A DNA stretch of 64,000 nucleotides, taken from the NCBI RefSeq assembly GCF_023278085.1, contig NZ_CP066265.1, positions 3,366,001 through 3,430,000 of the forward strand, given 5' to 3'. Of the stretch, positions 1-9,620 are shown piece after piece. The stretch's first letter is position 1. Every line of letters starts with the position of its first letter. The translations under genes were made by a program, and so were the position numbers. The DNA comes from Pseudomonas syringae (GTDB lineage: Bacteria; Pseudomonadota; Gammaproteobacteria; Pseudomonadales; Pseudomonadaceae). The notes under the pieces are model-generated. The model was not told where the DNA came from and made no database searches. It worked only from the letters and a program-made list of their open reading frames with translations.

Positions 1-470
1 TGATCGGCGTGTTCACCAAGATCAAGGAAGAGGTGATCTATTTCCGGCAGATCCCGCGCGGCAACATCATCATCGGCGGCGGCAATCGCAACAAGCCGGA
101 CATGCTCAACCGCCGCGCCTATTTCAAACCGGAAAGCCTGATCAATCAGATGAAGCAGATGAGCCGCCTGCTGCCTGGCGCAGAGAAGCTGAACATCATC
201 CGCGTCTGGAGCGGCATTGAAAGCTACACGCCGGACTCGCTGCCGATCATGGGCCGCAGCGGCAAGGTGGACGGCCTGTTCTACGCGTTCGGTTTCTGCG
301 GCCACGGTTTCCAGCTCGGCCCAGGCGTGGGCGACGTGATGGCCGAGCTGATCAGCACCGGCAGCACCCGCACGCTGATCAGCCCGTTCGATATCCGCCG
401 TTTTACCGACCCCGGCGCCATAGAGATGCCCTTTGTCTCCAGCCTGATGAGTGCAGGCAAGCTGATATGA
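1..470 (+). CDS. FAD-dependent oxidoreductase, C-terminal part (5' end outside window)
   Basis: The reading frame is open from the window edge, so only the last ~155 residues are present. The visible part is the substrate/FAD C-terminal half of a DAO-family flavoprotein: an IIIGGGNRNKP strand, then PDSLPIMGRSG and the glycine-rich GFCGHGFQLGPGVGDVMAELI segment that closes over the flavin in glycine oxidase, sarcosine oxidase beta and DadA-like enzymes. The substrate cannot be read from this fragment. The gene runs into the acetyltransferase with only a short gap and an aldehyde dehydrogenase follows, so an amine or amino-acid catabolic operon is plausible but inferred. Confidence 0.85.
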   Translation, partial: IGVFTKIKEEVIYFRQIPRGNIIIGGGNRNKPDMLNRRAYFKPESLINQMKQMSRLLPGAEKLNIIRVWSGIESYTPDSLPIMGRSGKVDGLFYAFGFCGHGFQLGPGVGDVMAELISTGSTRTLISPFDIRRFTDPGAIEMPFVSSLMSAGKLI

Positions 471-508
471 GCCCGACCGATCACCTAATTCATGTTCAAG
501 GAGGCGCC

Positions 509-1366
509 ATGCCCGCCACGTCAGAATCCCGTTATCAGTATCGCCCAGTGACTGCTGCGGATATGCCGGCAGCCCATGCGCTCTCGGTTCACCTCAAATG
601 GCCACATCGTGAAGAAGACTGGGCGATGGTGCAGCGCACCTCCGAAGGCTTTGTCGCCGAATGTGACGGGCAACTGGTTGGCGTAGCCTTCACCTGCCAT
701 CAGGGCGATTGGTCGTCGATTGGCCTGGTGATTGTCAGCGACGAGCATCAGGGCAAGGGCATTGGTCGTCGACTGATGAATAGCTGTCTGCAAGCCACAG
801 CACCACGCACGCCGATCCTCAATGCCACGGAACTGGGCGCGCCGCTTTACCGGAGTCTTGGGTTTGTCGATTTCGCCCGAATTCAGCAACATCAGGGCAT
901 TCCTCGGTTGCCTGAAACCGAAACACTGAGCGACGGTTTGCAGCTTCGGACGTTAGGCCCGGATGATCATCCGCAACTGATCCGGCTGGCCAACGCAGGC
1001 AGCGGCCTGGACCGTACTGTCGTGCTGACCGATCTGCTGCGGGATGCCGAGCAGGCGGTGGGTATCGAACATGACGGCCAGTTGCAGGGCATCGCCCTGC
1101 TGAGGCGCTTTGGTCGTGGGCATATCATCGGCCCGGTGGTCGCGCGGGATGTCGGGCAGGCCAGGCAGTTGATCAGCCACTTGCTGCGACTAATACCTGA
1201 ACAGTTTGTGCGCTTCGACATTCTGGCTGACTGCGGGCTGGCGTCATGGCTGGAAAGCCTCGGTTTGCCCTGTGTCGACCGCGCGCCGCGCATGGTACTC
1301 GGCACGCCTCCGCCAGCGAGCCCCGACGTGCAGCAGTTTGCCCTGGTGACGCAGGCCATTGGCTGA
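509..1366 (+). CDS. GNAT family N-acetyltransferase (tandem GNAT-like)
   Basis: Predicted cytosolic acyl-CoA-dependent N-acetyltransferase of 285 residues. The first half has the GNAT acetyl-CoA loop (HQGKGIGRRLM) after a GLVIVSDE strand. The second half looks like a degenerate second GNAT-type domain without an obvious CoA loop. An in-frame ATG at 467 would overlap the upstream stop as ATGA. The ATG at 509 is preferred because AAGGAGG lies 6-7 nt before it. It probably belongs to the same transcript as the upstream oxidoreductase. The acceptor substrate is unknown. Confidence 0.8.
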   Translation: MPATSESRYQYRPVTAADMPAAHALSVHLKWPHREEDWAMVQRTSEGFVAECDGQLVGVAFTCHQGDWSSIGLVIVSDEHQGKGIGRRLMNSCLQATAPRTPILNATELGAPLYRSLGFVDFARIQQHQGIPRLPETETLSDGLQLRTLGPDDHPQLIRLANAGSGLDRTVVLTDLLRDAEQAVGIEHDGQLQGIALLRRFGRGHIIGPVVARDVGQARQLISHLLRLIPEQFVRFDILADCGLASWLESLGLPCVDRAPRMVLGTPPPASPDVQQFALVTQAIG

Positions 1367-1521
1367 AACAAGGGCGAATTGCGGGCCGAAACAGGTCCGC
1401 CATGTCAGCGGGCTGCATACAGCAGATTATTCTTTGCGGCCCTGAAGTTAGACGCTTTTTAGCCAGAACCCTTTGTTAGCTTATTGATATCAAATCATCA
1501 TTGCTCCGGGGAGCCCGCTGG

Positions 1522-2988
1522 ATGACCACTCAGTCCTTGAACAGCCACCGCGTTGATCCGCACACCTCGCAGAAATTCTATATCGACGGTCAATGGTGCG
1601 CCCCGCTCGCCCCGGCCAGTATTCCGGTGATCAACCCGGCGACCGAACAAGTGGTGGCGCATGTCGCCAGTGGTTCTGCCGCCGATGTGGATCGTGCAGT
1701 GGCAGCAGCGCGTGCGGCGTTTGCGGGCTGGTCCGCCACTTCACCCGAGGCTCGGGCGCAGATTATCGGCCGCATTCATGCGTTGATCATCGAGCGCAAG
1801 GAAGAACTGGCACAGGCGATCTCGCTGGAAATGGGCGCCGCCATCAGCTCGGCCCGCGCCATGCAGGTGCCACTGGCTGCCGAACATGTGCGGGTCGCGC
1901 GCGATCTGCTGGCGACCTATCGCTTCCAGACGGTGGAAAACGGTACGGCCATCAACCGCGAACCTATTGGCGTCTGCGCGCTGATCACGCCGTGGAACTG
2001 GCCGCTCTATCAAATCACCGCCAAAGTCGCACCGGCTATCGCAGCGGGTTGCACCGTGGTGCTCAAGCCCAGCGAGCTGTCACCGTTGAGCGCCCTGCTG
2101 TTCGCGCAACTGGTGCATGACGCCGGTCTGCCGCCGGGGGTGTTCAACCTGGTCAACGGCAGCGGCGCGGAAGTGGGTGGGGCGATGGCTGCGCACCCGG
2201 ATATCGACATGATTTCGATCACCGGCTCCAACCGCGCAGGCGCACTGGTCGCTCAGGCCGCAGCGCCGACCGTGAAGCGGGTCACGCAGGAACTGGGCGG
2301 TAAATCACCGAACATTCTGCTGCCGGATGCCGACTTCGCCAAGGCGGTGCCACCGGGCGTGATGGCTGCCTTCCGTAATGTCGGCCAGTCATGCAGCGCA
2401 CCCACCCGCATGATCGTACCGAGAGACCGCCTGGCAGAAGTCGAAGCACTGGCTGCCGAGACGGCGAAAACAATTATCGTCGGCGACCCGCAGTCGGAAG
2501 ACACTGTGTTGGGCCCTATCGCCAACGAAGCACAGTTTCATCGCGTGCAGGCGATGATCGATGCAGGGATCAGTGAAGGCGCGAAACTGGTCTGCGGCGG
2601 TCCGGGGCGTGTGCAGGGCCACGAGCAAGGTTTCTATACCCGGCCAACGGTGTTTTCCGAGGTGGAATCGTCGATGCGTATTGCCCAGGAAGAAATCTTC
2701 GGCCCGGTGCTGTGCCTGATTGCCTACGACACCATTGATGAAGCGGTCGCGATTGCCAACGACACGGTGTACGGGCTGGGCGCACACGTGCAAGGTCAGG
2801 ACCTTGAACAGGCGCGCTCGGTGGCTTCGCGCATCCGTGCCGGCCAGGTTCACCTGAACTACCCCGCCTGGAACCCGATGGCCCCGTTCGGCGGCTACAA
2901 ACGCTCGGGCAATGGCCGCGAATATGGCGTGCATGGGTTCGAAGAGTATCTGGAGATCAAGGCAATTGTCGGCTTTGGTGCGGTTTGA
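1522..2988 (+). CDS. NAD(P)-dependent aldehyde dehydrogenase
   Basis: A 488-residue soluble aldehyde dehydrogenase that oxidises an aldehyde to its acid with NAD(P). Family signatures are clear: the cofactor region ITPWNWPLYQ, the general-base motif QELGGKSPN with Glu near residue 257, the nucleophile motif NVGQSCSAPTRM with Cys near residue 291, and the C-terminal PFGGYKRSGNGRE. The frame also opens at a TTG at 1501, but the ATG at 1522, preceded by GGGGAG, gives the usual family length. With the flavoprotein oxidase upstream, it may handle the aldehyde made from an amine. The substrate is not determinable from sequence. Confidence 0.92.
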   Translation: MTTQSLNSHRVDPHTSQKFYIDGQWCAPLAPASIPVINPATEQVVAHVASGSAADVDRAVAAARAAFAGWSATSPEARAQIIGRIHALIIERKEELAQAISLEMGAAISSARAMQVPLAAEHVRVARDLLATYRFQTVENGTAINREPIGVCALITPWNWPLYQITAKVAPAIAAGCTVVLKPSELSPLSALLFAQLVHDAGLPPGVFNLVNGSGAEVGGAMAAHPDIDMISITGSNRAGALVAQAAAPTVKRVTQELGGKSPNILLPDADFAKAVPPGVMAAFRNVGQSCSAPTRMIVPRDRLAEVEALAAETAKTIIVGDPQSEDTVLGPIANEAQFHRVQAMIDAGISEGAKLVCGGPGRVQGHEQGFYTRPTVFSEVESSMRIAQEEIFGPVLCLIAYDTIDEAVAIANDTVYGLGAHVQGQDLEQARSVASRIRAGQVHLNYPAWNPMAPFGGYKRSGNGREYGVHGFEEYLEIKAIVGFGAV

Positions 2989-3070
2989 CCGAGCTAACAC
3001 TTGTGCTGATACTCCGCGCTCAGCGTTATACCTGAGGCTCGATGAGCCCGAAAAATCGGGCTACCTCAAC

Positions 3071-3178
3071 TATCGTGCGACGCTCCGCGTCCAGTCTTGA
3101 GCAATGCCGCGCGACGCAGATGTGTGGCGCGGAGCGTCACCCAATGCATGCCAACGCGGAGCATTGGCACGAGAGTCA
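3071..3178. repeat. Composite palindromic intergenic repeat, copy 1
   Basis: A chain of short GC-rich hairpins (GACGCTCCGCGTC, GACGCAGA, GCGGAGCGTCAC, CCAACGCGGAGCATTGG) between the convergent aldehyde dehydrogenase and ybaB genes. It belongs to the family that recurs at 31592, 35892, 39123, 52426 and inside the 311-bp units near ligA. This copy is shorter than the ~135-bp full form and probably lacks the first hairpin. Confidence 0.75.
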
Positions 3179-3213
3179 GCCAGGTTTCAGATCTGTGTAT
3201 CAAGAAACGCAGG

Positions 3214-3243
3214 CAGAAAAATGCCAGGCACCTGGCCTGGCAT
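3214..3243 (-). terminator. Intrinsic terminator of the dnaX-ybaB operon
   Basis: On the minus strand an 8-bp perfect stem (ATGCCAGG / CCTGGCAT, 7-nt loop) is followed by a run of five T. It starts about 20 nt after the ybaB stop codon, as expected for a rho-independent terminator. Confidence 0.8.
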
Positions 3244-3264
3244 TGATCATCGCGCAACCCGCCG

Positions 3265-3591
3265 TCAGAACGGCAGTTTCATGCCCGGTGGCAGTTGCAT
3301 GCCCGCCGTCATGGAAGCGGTCTTGTCCTGGCTGGCCTGTTCGATCTTGCGCACGGCGTCGTTGACGGCAGCGGCGATCAGGTCTTCCAGTACTTCCTTG
3401 TCTTCCTGCATCAGGCTGTCATCCAGATTGATGCGCTTGACGTCGTGACGACCGGTCATCACTACGCTCACCAGGCCTGCGCCCGATTGACCGGTGACTT
3501 CCGCGTTGGCCAGTTCTTCCTGCATCTTGGCCATTTTTTCCTGCATTTGCTGCGCCTGCTTCATCAGGCCAGCCATGCCACCTTTCATCAT
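3265..3591 (-). CDS. YbaB/EbfC family nucleoid-associated protein
   Basis: A 108-residue DNA-binding protein of the YbaB/EbfC family, thought to bind DNA as a dimer and influence nucleoid structure. The N-terminal helix ([20 protein letters not shown]), the GLVSVVMTG strand and the C-terminal [11 protein letters not shown] tail are typical of the Pseudomonas protein. The frame extends upstream to 3627, but the ATG at 3591 gives the family length and has GAGGAG about 8 nt upstream. It lies 60 nt downstream of dnaX and is probably cotranscribed. The recR gene that commonly follows in other Pseudomonas is absent here. Confidence 0.93.
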   Translation of the reverse strand: MMKGGMAGLMKQAQQMQEKMAKMQEELANAEVTGQSGAGLVSVVMTGRHDVKRINLDDSLMQEDKEVLEDLIAAAVNDAVRKIEQASQDKTASMTAGMQLPPGMKLPF

Positions 3592-3651
3592 GGGATATCT
3601 CCTCGAAAATGGATGGTTCGTTTGCACGGCGCCATTGGCGCCAAATCTGGT

Positions 3652-5814
3652 TTATTGAGTCTGCACCACAGGCGCGTCCACCGGTTTGATCGTGTCTTCC
3701 CGGATCACAGCACCAAATTGTTGCAGCATCTGCTGGATATACGGATCAGCCTGAATCGAGGCTTCGGCCTGACGCTGGCGTTCGGCACGCAAGCGCGAGG
3801 CGGCCTGGGCAGGGGTTTCCTGCTCGGGCTTGATCAGCTCGATACTCAGGTTGATCGTGCGCCCATGGTACTGGTTCAACGCATCGTTCAGGCGGCGCTG
3901 CTGGGTCGAGTTGAACAGCGCGCTGTGCGCCGGGTCCAGGTGCAGCAGCCAGTGGTCGCCATTGACCGCGATCAGCGTGCAGTTGGCGGCGATGCTGCCG
4001 GTCATGCCGGAAATCGGCAGTTTCGGAAACACGTCCAGCCATTCGGCAGCAAGACCGGTGGCAGGCATGGCAGCGGGTGCCGGTTCTGGCTCGACCGCCT
4101 CCAGCTCGACCACGCTTTCATGCGCCAGTTCGTCAAGGTAGCTGTAGGACGCCGGATCGATGTCGATGTCCGGCTCGACGTAATCGTCGTCCGCTGGTGG
4201 CTCGTCATCGCGATCCATCGGCGCTGACATATAGGCGGAATCAGGAATCGCTTCGAGCATCGCTGGCGTGGCCTGCGGTTCCTCGACCGGTTGCGAAGCC
4301 TCGGCCTCCGGCGCATCCGGCACCGGGCTGGCTGGCGCAGGGGTAGGCATCGGCGTGAGGTCGGGCTGCTCAGAAACAGTTTCCAGCACCGGCTCGGCTA
4401 GCGGTTCTGCGTCTGCCGCAACATCTGGCTCTGCTTCGGGCGTTTTATCGGCAACCGGCGCTTTGGGTTCATTCCACGGCAGATCGATTTCTTCGACCGG
4501 CTCGGGCTTGGGTTCTGGCGTCACGACCGGCTCGGGTTTCACCGCAGCGGCCTGCACTGGAGCGGCCGCAGGCACCACCGCCTCGAATGCCGGATCGGGA
4601 GCCGCCATGACTGGCGCTACCTGCATTGCCGATGCAACAGGCGTCACATCAGCCACTGCTGTTCGGGAATCAACCGTGGCCTGGCTGATCCCCACCGGCT
4701 TTAGTGGCTGCCTGGGCGCGTCTTCGCTGTCAGCCGGGCGGAACGCGAGCATGCGCAACAGGACCATCTCGAAACCGCCACGCGGATCAGGCGCCAGCGG
4801 CAGGTCGCGTCGGCCGATCAGGCCCATCTGGTAATAAAACTGTACGTCTTCGGCAGGCAGCGCCTGCGCCAGGGCCAGCACCCGCTCGCGGTCGCCATGC
4901 CCGTTGTCGACGCCCTCAGGCAAGGCCTGGGCAATCGCCACGCGGTGCAGCACGTTGAGTATTTCCGAGAGCACGCCGCTCCAGTCAGGTCCCTGCTCGG
5001 CCAGATGGCGCACCGCCTCCAGCACACCGCGCGCATCGCCTTCGAGCAGCGCGGTCAGCACATCGAACACCTGACCATGATCCAGCGTGCCGAGCATGGC
5101 GCGCACATCGGCGGCCATGACTTTGCCTTCGCCGAAGGCAATCGCCTGATCGGTGAGGCTCATCGCATCGCGCATCGAACCGTCGGCAGCGCGGCCCAAC
5201 AGCCACAGCGCGTCATCTTCGAAAGGCACGTTCTCGACGCCCAGCACGTGGGTCAGATGCTCGACCACGCGCTCCGGCGTCATGTTTTTCAGGGAGAACT
5301 GCAGGCAGCGCGACAGGATGGTCGCCGGCAGCTTTTGCGGGTCAGTGGTGGCGAGGATGAACTTGACGTAGGGCGGCGGCTCTTCGAGTGTCTTGAGCAA
5401 GGCGTTGAACGAGTGACTGGACAGCATGTGCACTTCGTCGATCAGGTAGACCTTGAAGCGGCCACGACTAGGCGCGTACTGCACGTTGTCCAGCAGCTCG
5501 CGGGTGTCTTCGACCTTGGTGCGGCTGGCGGCGTCGATCTCGATCAGGTCGACAAAGCGGCCTTCGTCGATCTCCTTGCACACCGAACAGGTGCCGCAGG
5601 GCGTCGACGTGATGCCGGTTTCGCAGTTCAGGCACTTGGCGATGATCCGCGCAATGGTCGTCTTGCCGACGCCCCGTGTACCGGTGAACAGATAGGCGTG
5701 ATGCAGGCGCTGGCTGTCCAGCGCGTTGATCAGGGCCTTGAGCACATGAGCCTGGCCGACCATTTCGCGGAACGAGCGCGGACGCCATTTACGTGCAAGA
5801 ACCTGATAACTCAT
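3652..5814 (-). CDS. dnaX: DNA polymerase III subunits gamma/tau
   Basis: Clamp-loader ATPase subunit of the replicative polymerase, 720 residues. The N-terminal AAA+ module has the Walker A motif GTRGVGKTT, the four-cysteine zinc segment (CLNC...CGTCSVC) and the Walker B-like LIDEVHML. From about residue 385 to 560 there is a long Pro/Ala/Glu-rich linker. The C-terminal tau-specific domain (AAEWLDVFPKLPISG...) binds the polymerase alpha subunit. I saw no obvious poly-A frameshift heptamer like that of E. coli dnaX. First gene of a two-gene operon with ybaB. Confidence 0.97.
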   Translation of the reverse strand: MSYQVLARKWRPRSFREMVGQAHVLKALINALDSQRLHHAYLFTGTRGVGKTTIARIIAKCLNCETGITSTPCGTCSVCKEIDEGRFVDLIEIDAASRTKVEDTRELLDNVQYAPSRGRFKVYLIDEVHMLSSHSFNALLKTLEEPPPYVKFILATTDPQKLPATILSRCLQFSLKNMTPERVVEHLTHVLGVENVPFEDDALWLLGRAADGSMRDAMSLTDQAIAFGEGKVMAADVRAMLGTLDHGQVFDVLTALLEGDARGVLEAVRHLAEQGPDWSGVLSEILNVLHRVAIAQALPEGVDNGHGDRERVLALAQALPAEDVQFYYQMGLIGRRDLPLAPDPRGGFEMVLLRMLAFRPADSEDAPRQPLKPVGISQATVDSRTAVADVTPVASAMQVAPVMAAPDPAFEAVVPAAAPVQAAAVKPEPVVTPEPKPEPVEEIDLPWNEPKAPVADKTPEAEPDVAADAEPLAEPVLETVSEQPDLTPMPTPAPASPVPDAPEAEASQPVEEPQATPAMLEAIPDSAYMSAPMDRDDEPPADDDYVEPDIDIDPASYSYLDELAHESVVELEAVEPEPAPAAMPATGLAAEWLDVFPKLPISGMTGSIAANCTLIAVNGDHWLLHLDPAHSALFNSTQQRRLNDALNQYHGRTINLSIELIKPEQETPAQAASRLRAERQRQAEASIQADPYIQQMLQQFGAVIREDTIKPVDAPVVQTQ

Positions 5815-5914
5815 TGAAAACCGTCGCGACTGGTAAGCGGAAGACCGCCAATGCTAGCCGAGCAGGGGCAAAATTGCATCTGGTGTCCGTCTCTATTGTG
5901 TCTACGCTAGGCAA

Positions 5915-6709
5915 ATGAATGTATTGACGCGTCATATTCCGGCTTTTGCAATGCTGCGGCCACTGCGTGGAATCGCGGCGGTTTTGCTGTGGCTGTGTGC
6001 CTGCACTGGCAATGCTGCACAGCCTCCCCTTCGTTTTGCGGTGAACGAGGGCTGGACCATGCCGATGATACAGATCGTCAACTACCAGCCGCGCTCCGGA
6101 ATCCTGTTCGACATCATGCAAAGCATCGCGCATCACGTCGGCCTTGAAGCCGAATACCACATCATGCCGCGCACGCGTATCCAGCAGGCGCTGGAGCGCG
6201 GCGAGGTGGACATGTATTGTTACAGCGCCCAGGCGTGGTATCCGGACCTGTCCGGCGATTACCTCTGGAGTGCGCCAATCCTTTACCAACGCGACTGGCT
6301 GGTCGCCTCCGCCGAAACGGCTGCCGGTCCGTACCCCGAGCAGTTCGACAATGAAACCGTGGGCACCGTGCTCGGCTACAACTACCCTGCCCTGCAACAT
6401 CTGTTCGACAACCATCAACTGGTCCGTGAGGACGCACGCACCCAGACTCAGACCCTGGGCAAGCTCATGGCCGGACGCTACAACTACGCCGTGACCAGCG
6501 AGTTGATCCTCGACTGGGTCAACAAGAGCTTGCCGACCGGCAAGCGACTCAAGCCCATCTCGCTGGTCTCCGAGCAACCTGCCGCCTGCATGATCCGCAA
6601 TGAAGCCAACCTGCCGGTCGGCAGGATTCTGCGCACATTGGTGCAGATGCAGCAGTCAGGCGAACTCCAACAAATCATCGATCATTACACCGCCTTGCCG
6701 GTGCCATGA
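5915..6709 (+). CDS. Periplasmic solute-binding protein, family 3-like
   Basis: A 264-residue secreted protein. It has an N-terminal signal peptide (hydrophobic core around residues 18-31, likely cleavage after NAA near residue 35) followed by an amino-acid-type solute-binding domain, with FDIMQSIAHHVGLEAEYHIMPRTR and repeated aromatic positions that could bind ligand. No permease or ATPase gene is adjacent, so it may be an orphan binding protein or the sensor part of a shared transporter. It is divergent from dnaX across 100 nt. The ligand is not recognisable. Confidence 0.8.
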   Translation: MNVLTRHIPAFAMLRPLRGIAAVLLWLCACTGNAAQPPLRFAVNEGWTMPMIQIVNYQPRSGILFDIMQSIAHHVGLEAEYHIMPRTRIQQALERGEVDMYCYSAQAWYPDLSGDYLWSAPILYQRDWLVASAETAAGPYPEQFDNETVGTVLGYNYPALQHLFDNHQLVREDARTQTQTLGKLMAGRYNYAVTSELILDWVNKSLPTGKRLKPISLVSEQPAACMIRNEANLPVGRILRTLVQMQQSGELQQIIDHYTALPVP

Positions 6710-6801
6710 CCTTCAGCTTCGCTGTCGCAAAACCGTCATGTTTCACCGCTAACCTCGCCTGAAATCTTTGGTAACACATAAACTCAGGCAGGTATCAGGC
6801 G

Positions 6802-8484
6802 ATGAGCGACAGACCAGACGACGAAGACAACAACGAAAACCCCAGCCGTCGTCGCTTTCTCGGCGGGATGGCAGCCTTGGGCGCAGGCGTCACGCTCAGC
6901 GGTTATGTATCGGCTCACGAACGGCCGCCTGCCGAACCTGATCGGCATCACCTTGCCGGACCGGCACTCGACCGGGCTCTGCGTGAAAACGTGAAAACGG
7001 TGGTGGTGATCTACGCCGAAAACCGCAGCTTCAATAACCTGTTCGGGGATTTCCCCGGGGTGCAGAAGCCGCTGTCTTCCCTCAGGCCTGCCGAGTATCA
7101 GCAGCGCGACCGCAACGGCACCTTGCTGGACAAGCTGCCGCCAGCCTGGGGCGGCGTGCTGCAGGTCGGGCCTCAGACGGTCGACGGCGTGACCTATCCG
7201 GTCGGCGTGCAGTTTCAGGAAAATCTGCCCAACGCGCCCTTCCCGCTGAAAGGCCCGAATGCCGAAGACCTGCCGCTGAGCCTGGTCACCCGCGACCTCT
7301 GGCATGTCTTTTATCAGAACCAGATGCAGATCAACGATGGCAGGAACGACCGGTTCGTGGCCTGGGCCGATGCTGGCGGGCTGACCATGGGCAACTACGC
7401 GCAGAGCCAGTACTCGCTGCGCCTGTGGGACGTCGCCAGAGAGTTCGTGCTGTGCGACAACTTCTTCCAGGGCGCATTTGGCGGTTCGTTCCTCAACCAC
7501 CAATACCTGATCTCGGCCACCGCGCCGATCTATCCGAACGCCGCCGATTCGGTTGCAAAGTCGCAGATCGCGTCGCTGCAGAGCATGAACCCGCTGGACT
7601 CGCGCCTCAAACCGCTGGACAAGTCACCCGCCAGCGCCATGGAAGGTCCGCCGCAATTCGGCCCCAGCGCGATCACGCCGGATGGCTACGCGGTCAACAC
7701 CATGGCCCCGCCTTACTGGCCGACATGGTTGCGCGACCCACAAAACCCTGATTACTCGAAACCTGACCTGGCCAACGTGCTGGTGCCGCAGAGCCACGAG
7801 CACATCGGTGACAAACTGTCGAAAAGGAATGTCGACTGGGCCTGGTACGCCGGCGCCTGGCAAGTGACGCTCGACGAGTTCAAGGACTCTACCGGCATCC
7901 CGAAAATCCCTAACTTCCAATACCACCACCAGCCGTTCAACTACTTCAAACAGCAAGGCCCGCAAAACCCCACCGAGCGCAAAAAGCGTCTGCGTGACGG
8001 TGGCCTGGGTGACGAGTCAAGCACTAACCGCTTCCTGGCCGATGCCGAAGCGGGCAAGTTGCCAGCCGTGACCTTCTACAAACCCCAGGGCAACCTGAAC
8101 ATGCACGCCGGTTATGCCGATGTGGCGTCGGGTGACCGACACATCGACCGGGTCATCAAGGTACTGCGCAACAGCCCGCAGTGGGACAACATGGTGATCG
8201 TCGTCACTGTCGACGAAAACGGCGGCTGGTGGGACCACGTGGCACCGCCAAAAGGCGACCGCTTCGGCCCCGGCACGCGTATTCCGGCACTGGTCATTTC
8301 ACCCTTCGCCCGCAAGGGCAAGGTGGACCACACGGTTTACGACACCGCGTCGATCCTGCGCCTGATTACCCGCGTCCACGGCCTGGAAAAACTCGACGGC
8401 CTGAAACGCCGCGACGACGCCATGATCGCGCGTGGCCAGACGCCCATGGGCGACCTGACCAACGCCTTGCACTTTCCCGCCTGA
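6802..8484 (+). CDS. Tat-exported phosphoesterase (AcpA/phospholipase C family)
   Basis: A 560-residue predicted periplasmic or secreted phosphatase of the alkaline-phosphatase-like phosphoesterase family. The N-terminus carries a twin-arginine signal (SRRRFLGGMAALGAG). The catalytic entry motif is YAENRSFNNLFGDF, with ENRSF holding the metal/nucleophile region. The C-terminal part has VDENGGWWDHVAPP and PALVISPFARKG, typical of acid phosphatase AcpA and bacterial phospholipase C relatives. It likely cleaves phosphomonoesters or phosphodiesters outside the cytoplasm. The exact substrate, and whether it is a PLC or a phosphatase, is not decided here. Confidence 0.88.
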   Translation: MSDRPDDEDNNENPSRRRFLGGMAALGAGVTLSGYVSAHERPPAEPDRHHLAGPALDRALRENVKTVVVIYAENRSFNNLFGDFPGVQKPLSSLRPAEYQQRDRNGTLLDKLPPAWGGVLQVGPQTVDGVTYPVGVQFQENLPNAPFPLKGPNAEDLPLSLVTRDLWHVFYQNQMQINDGRNDRFVAWADAGGLTMGNYAQSQYSLRLWDVAREFVLCDNFFQGAFGGSFLNHQYLISATAPIYPNAADSVAKSQIASLQSMNPLDSRLKPLDKSPASAMEGPPQFGPSAITPDGYAVNTMAPPYWPTWLRDPQNPDYSKPDLANVLVPQSHEHIGDKLSKRNVDWAWYAGAWQVTLDEFKDSTGIPKIPNFQYHHQPFNYFKQQGPQNPTERKKRLRDGGLGDESSTNRFLADAEAGKLPAVTFYKPQGNLNMHAGYADVASGDRHIDRVIKVLRNSPQWDNMVIVVTVDENGGWWDHVAPPKGDRFGPGTRIPALVISPFARKGKVDHTVYDTASILRLITRVHGLEKLDGLKRRDDAMIARGQTPMGDLTNALHFPA

Positions 8485-8495
8485 CAAACGCGGCC

Positions 8496-9620
8496 TTACG
8501 CGTTCGCGTCGGCAGCCTCCAGCGCGGTAGGCCGTGAGGTTTTCACGGGTGGCAAGGACGCCACATACACCGTGCGGGACGGGAATGCGAAGCGCACTTC
8601 CATCTCGGCGAAGGCTTCCATGATCTCGAGATTGATCGCCTGCTGCACATCCATATAGACGTTGTAGCTGGGGTCGAGCACGATGAAAACGGTCTCGAAC
8701 TCCAGCGATGTCTCGCCAAACCCCCGGAAATGCGAGCGGTCGAAGCGCGCCAGCTTTTGCGCATTGATGATCGCCTCGACCTTTTTCGGCACCTCCCGAA
8801 TCTGATCGACCGAGCAGTCATAGGTCAGCCTGAAGTCGAACACAATGCGCCGCTCCTGCAAGCGTTTGTAGTTCTGGATGGTGTTGCTGATCATGTCCGC
8901 ATTGGCCATCACAATCTGCTCGCCGCCCAGACTGCGAATACGCGTGGTCTTCAGACCGATATGCTCCACCGTACCCGCCAACTCCCCAACAACAATGAAA
9001 TCGCCGATCTCGAACGGCTTGTCCACCGCGATGGACAGCGAGGCGAACACATCACCCAGAATGTTCTGCACCGCCAGTGCCACCGCGATGCCGCCCACGC
9101 CGAGACTGGCGACAAACGCCGTGATGTTGACCCCGACGTTGGACAGCATCGCCATGACCACCGTGGCCCACAGCAACACTTTCGCGCCCCACATACTCAA
9201 CGTGGCAAGGGCACTGCCCTGAAACGTCCCACCCGCGTTGTGACGGATGAAGTAACGCTGCAATGCCAGCGCAATCGCCCGGTTCGCCCACAACCCGACC
9301 TGCAAGGCCGCAACCACGAACCACAGGCTGCTGACCCGCCCTAGCCAGCGCTCGGGCAAATCGAGCATGCCGACCCCGATCAAAATCGACGCCAGCAGCA
9401 ATAAGGTATTGCTGGTGCCCGACAACACTTGCACGACGATGTAGCGCATATGCGTAGTCGGCGCATCCGGTCGCGAGCGCATCTTCCTGAGTACAAAACC
9501 GATGACACCCCTGACCAGAATAAAACTCAGGGTCGAGGCGAAAATGGCGAGTATCCAGTTAGCGAGCGAAATGCCCAGAAATTGCGAGTCTGTGAAAAAT
9601 CTGATGATGTCCTGTTCCAT
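8496..9620 (-). CDS. MscS-family mechanosensitive ion channel
   Basis: A 374-residue inner-membrane protein with about four N-terminal hydrophobic segments, then the pore-lining glycine/alanine-rich helix (VASLGVGGIAVALAVQNILGD) and the beta domain (GDFIVVGELAGTVEHIGLKTTRIRS, LGGEQIVMANADMISN). These are the hallmarks of small-conductance mechanosensitive channels that release solutes on hypo-osmotic shock. It is convergent with the phosphoesterase gene, with only 11 nt between them. The region upstream of its start marks the edge of the accessory island. Confidence 0.93.
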   Translation of the reverse strand: MEQDIIRFFTDSQFLGISLANWILAIFASTLSFILVRGVIGFVLRKMRSRPDAPTTHMRYIVVQVLSGTSNTLLLLASILIGVGMLDLPERWLGRVSSLWFVVAALQVGLWANRAIALALQRYFIRHNAGGTFQGSALATLSMWGAKVLLWATVVMAMLSNVGVNITAFVASLGVGGIAVALAVQNILGDVFASLSIAVDKPFEIGDFIVVGELAGTVEHIGLKTTRIRSLGGEQIVMANADMISNTIQNYKRLQERRIVFDFRLTYDCSVDQIREVPKKVEAIINAQKLARFDRSHFRGFGETSLEFETVFIVLDPSYNVYMDVQQAINLEIMEAFAEMEVRFAFPSRTVYVASLPPVKTSRPTALEAADANA

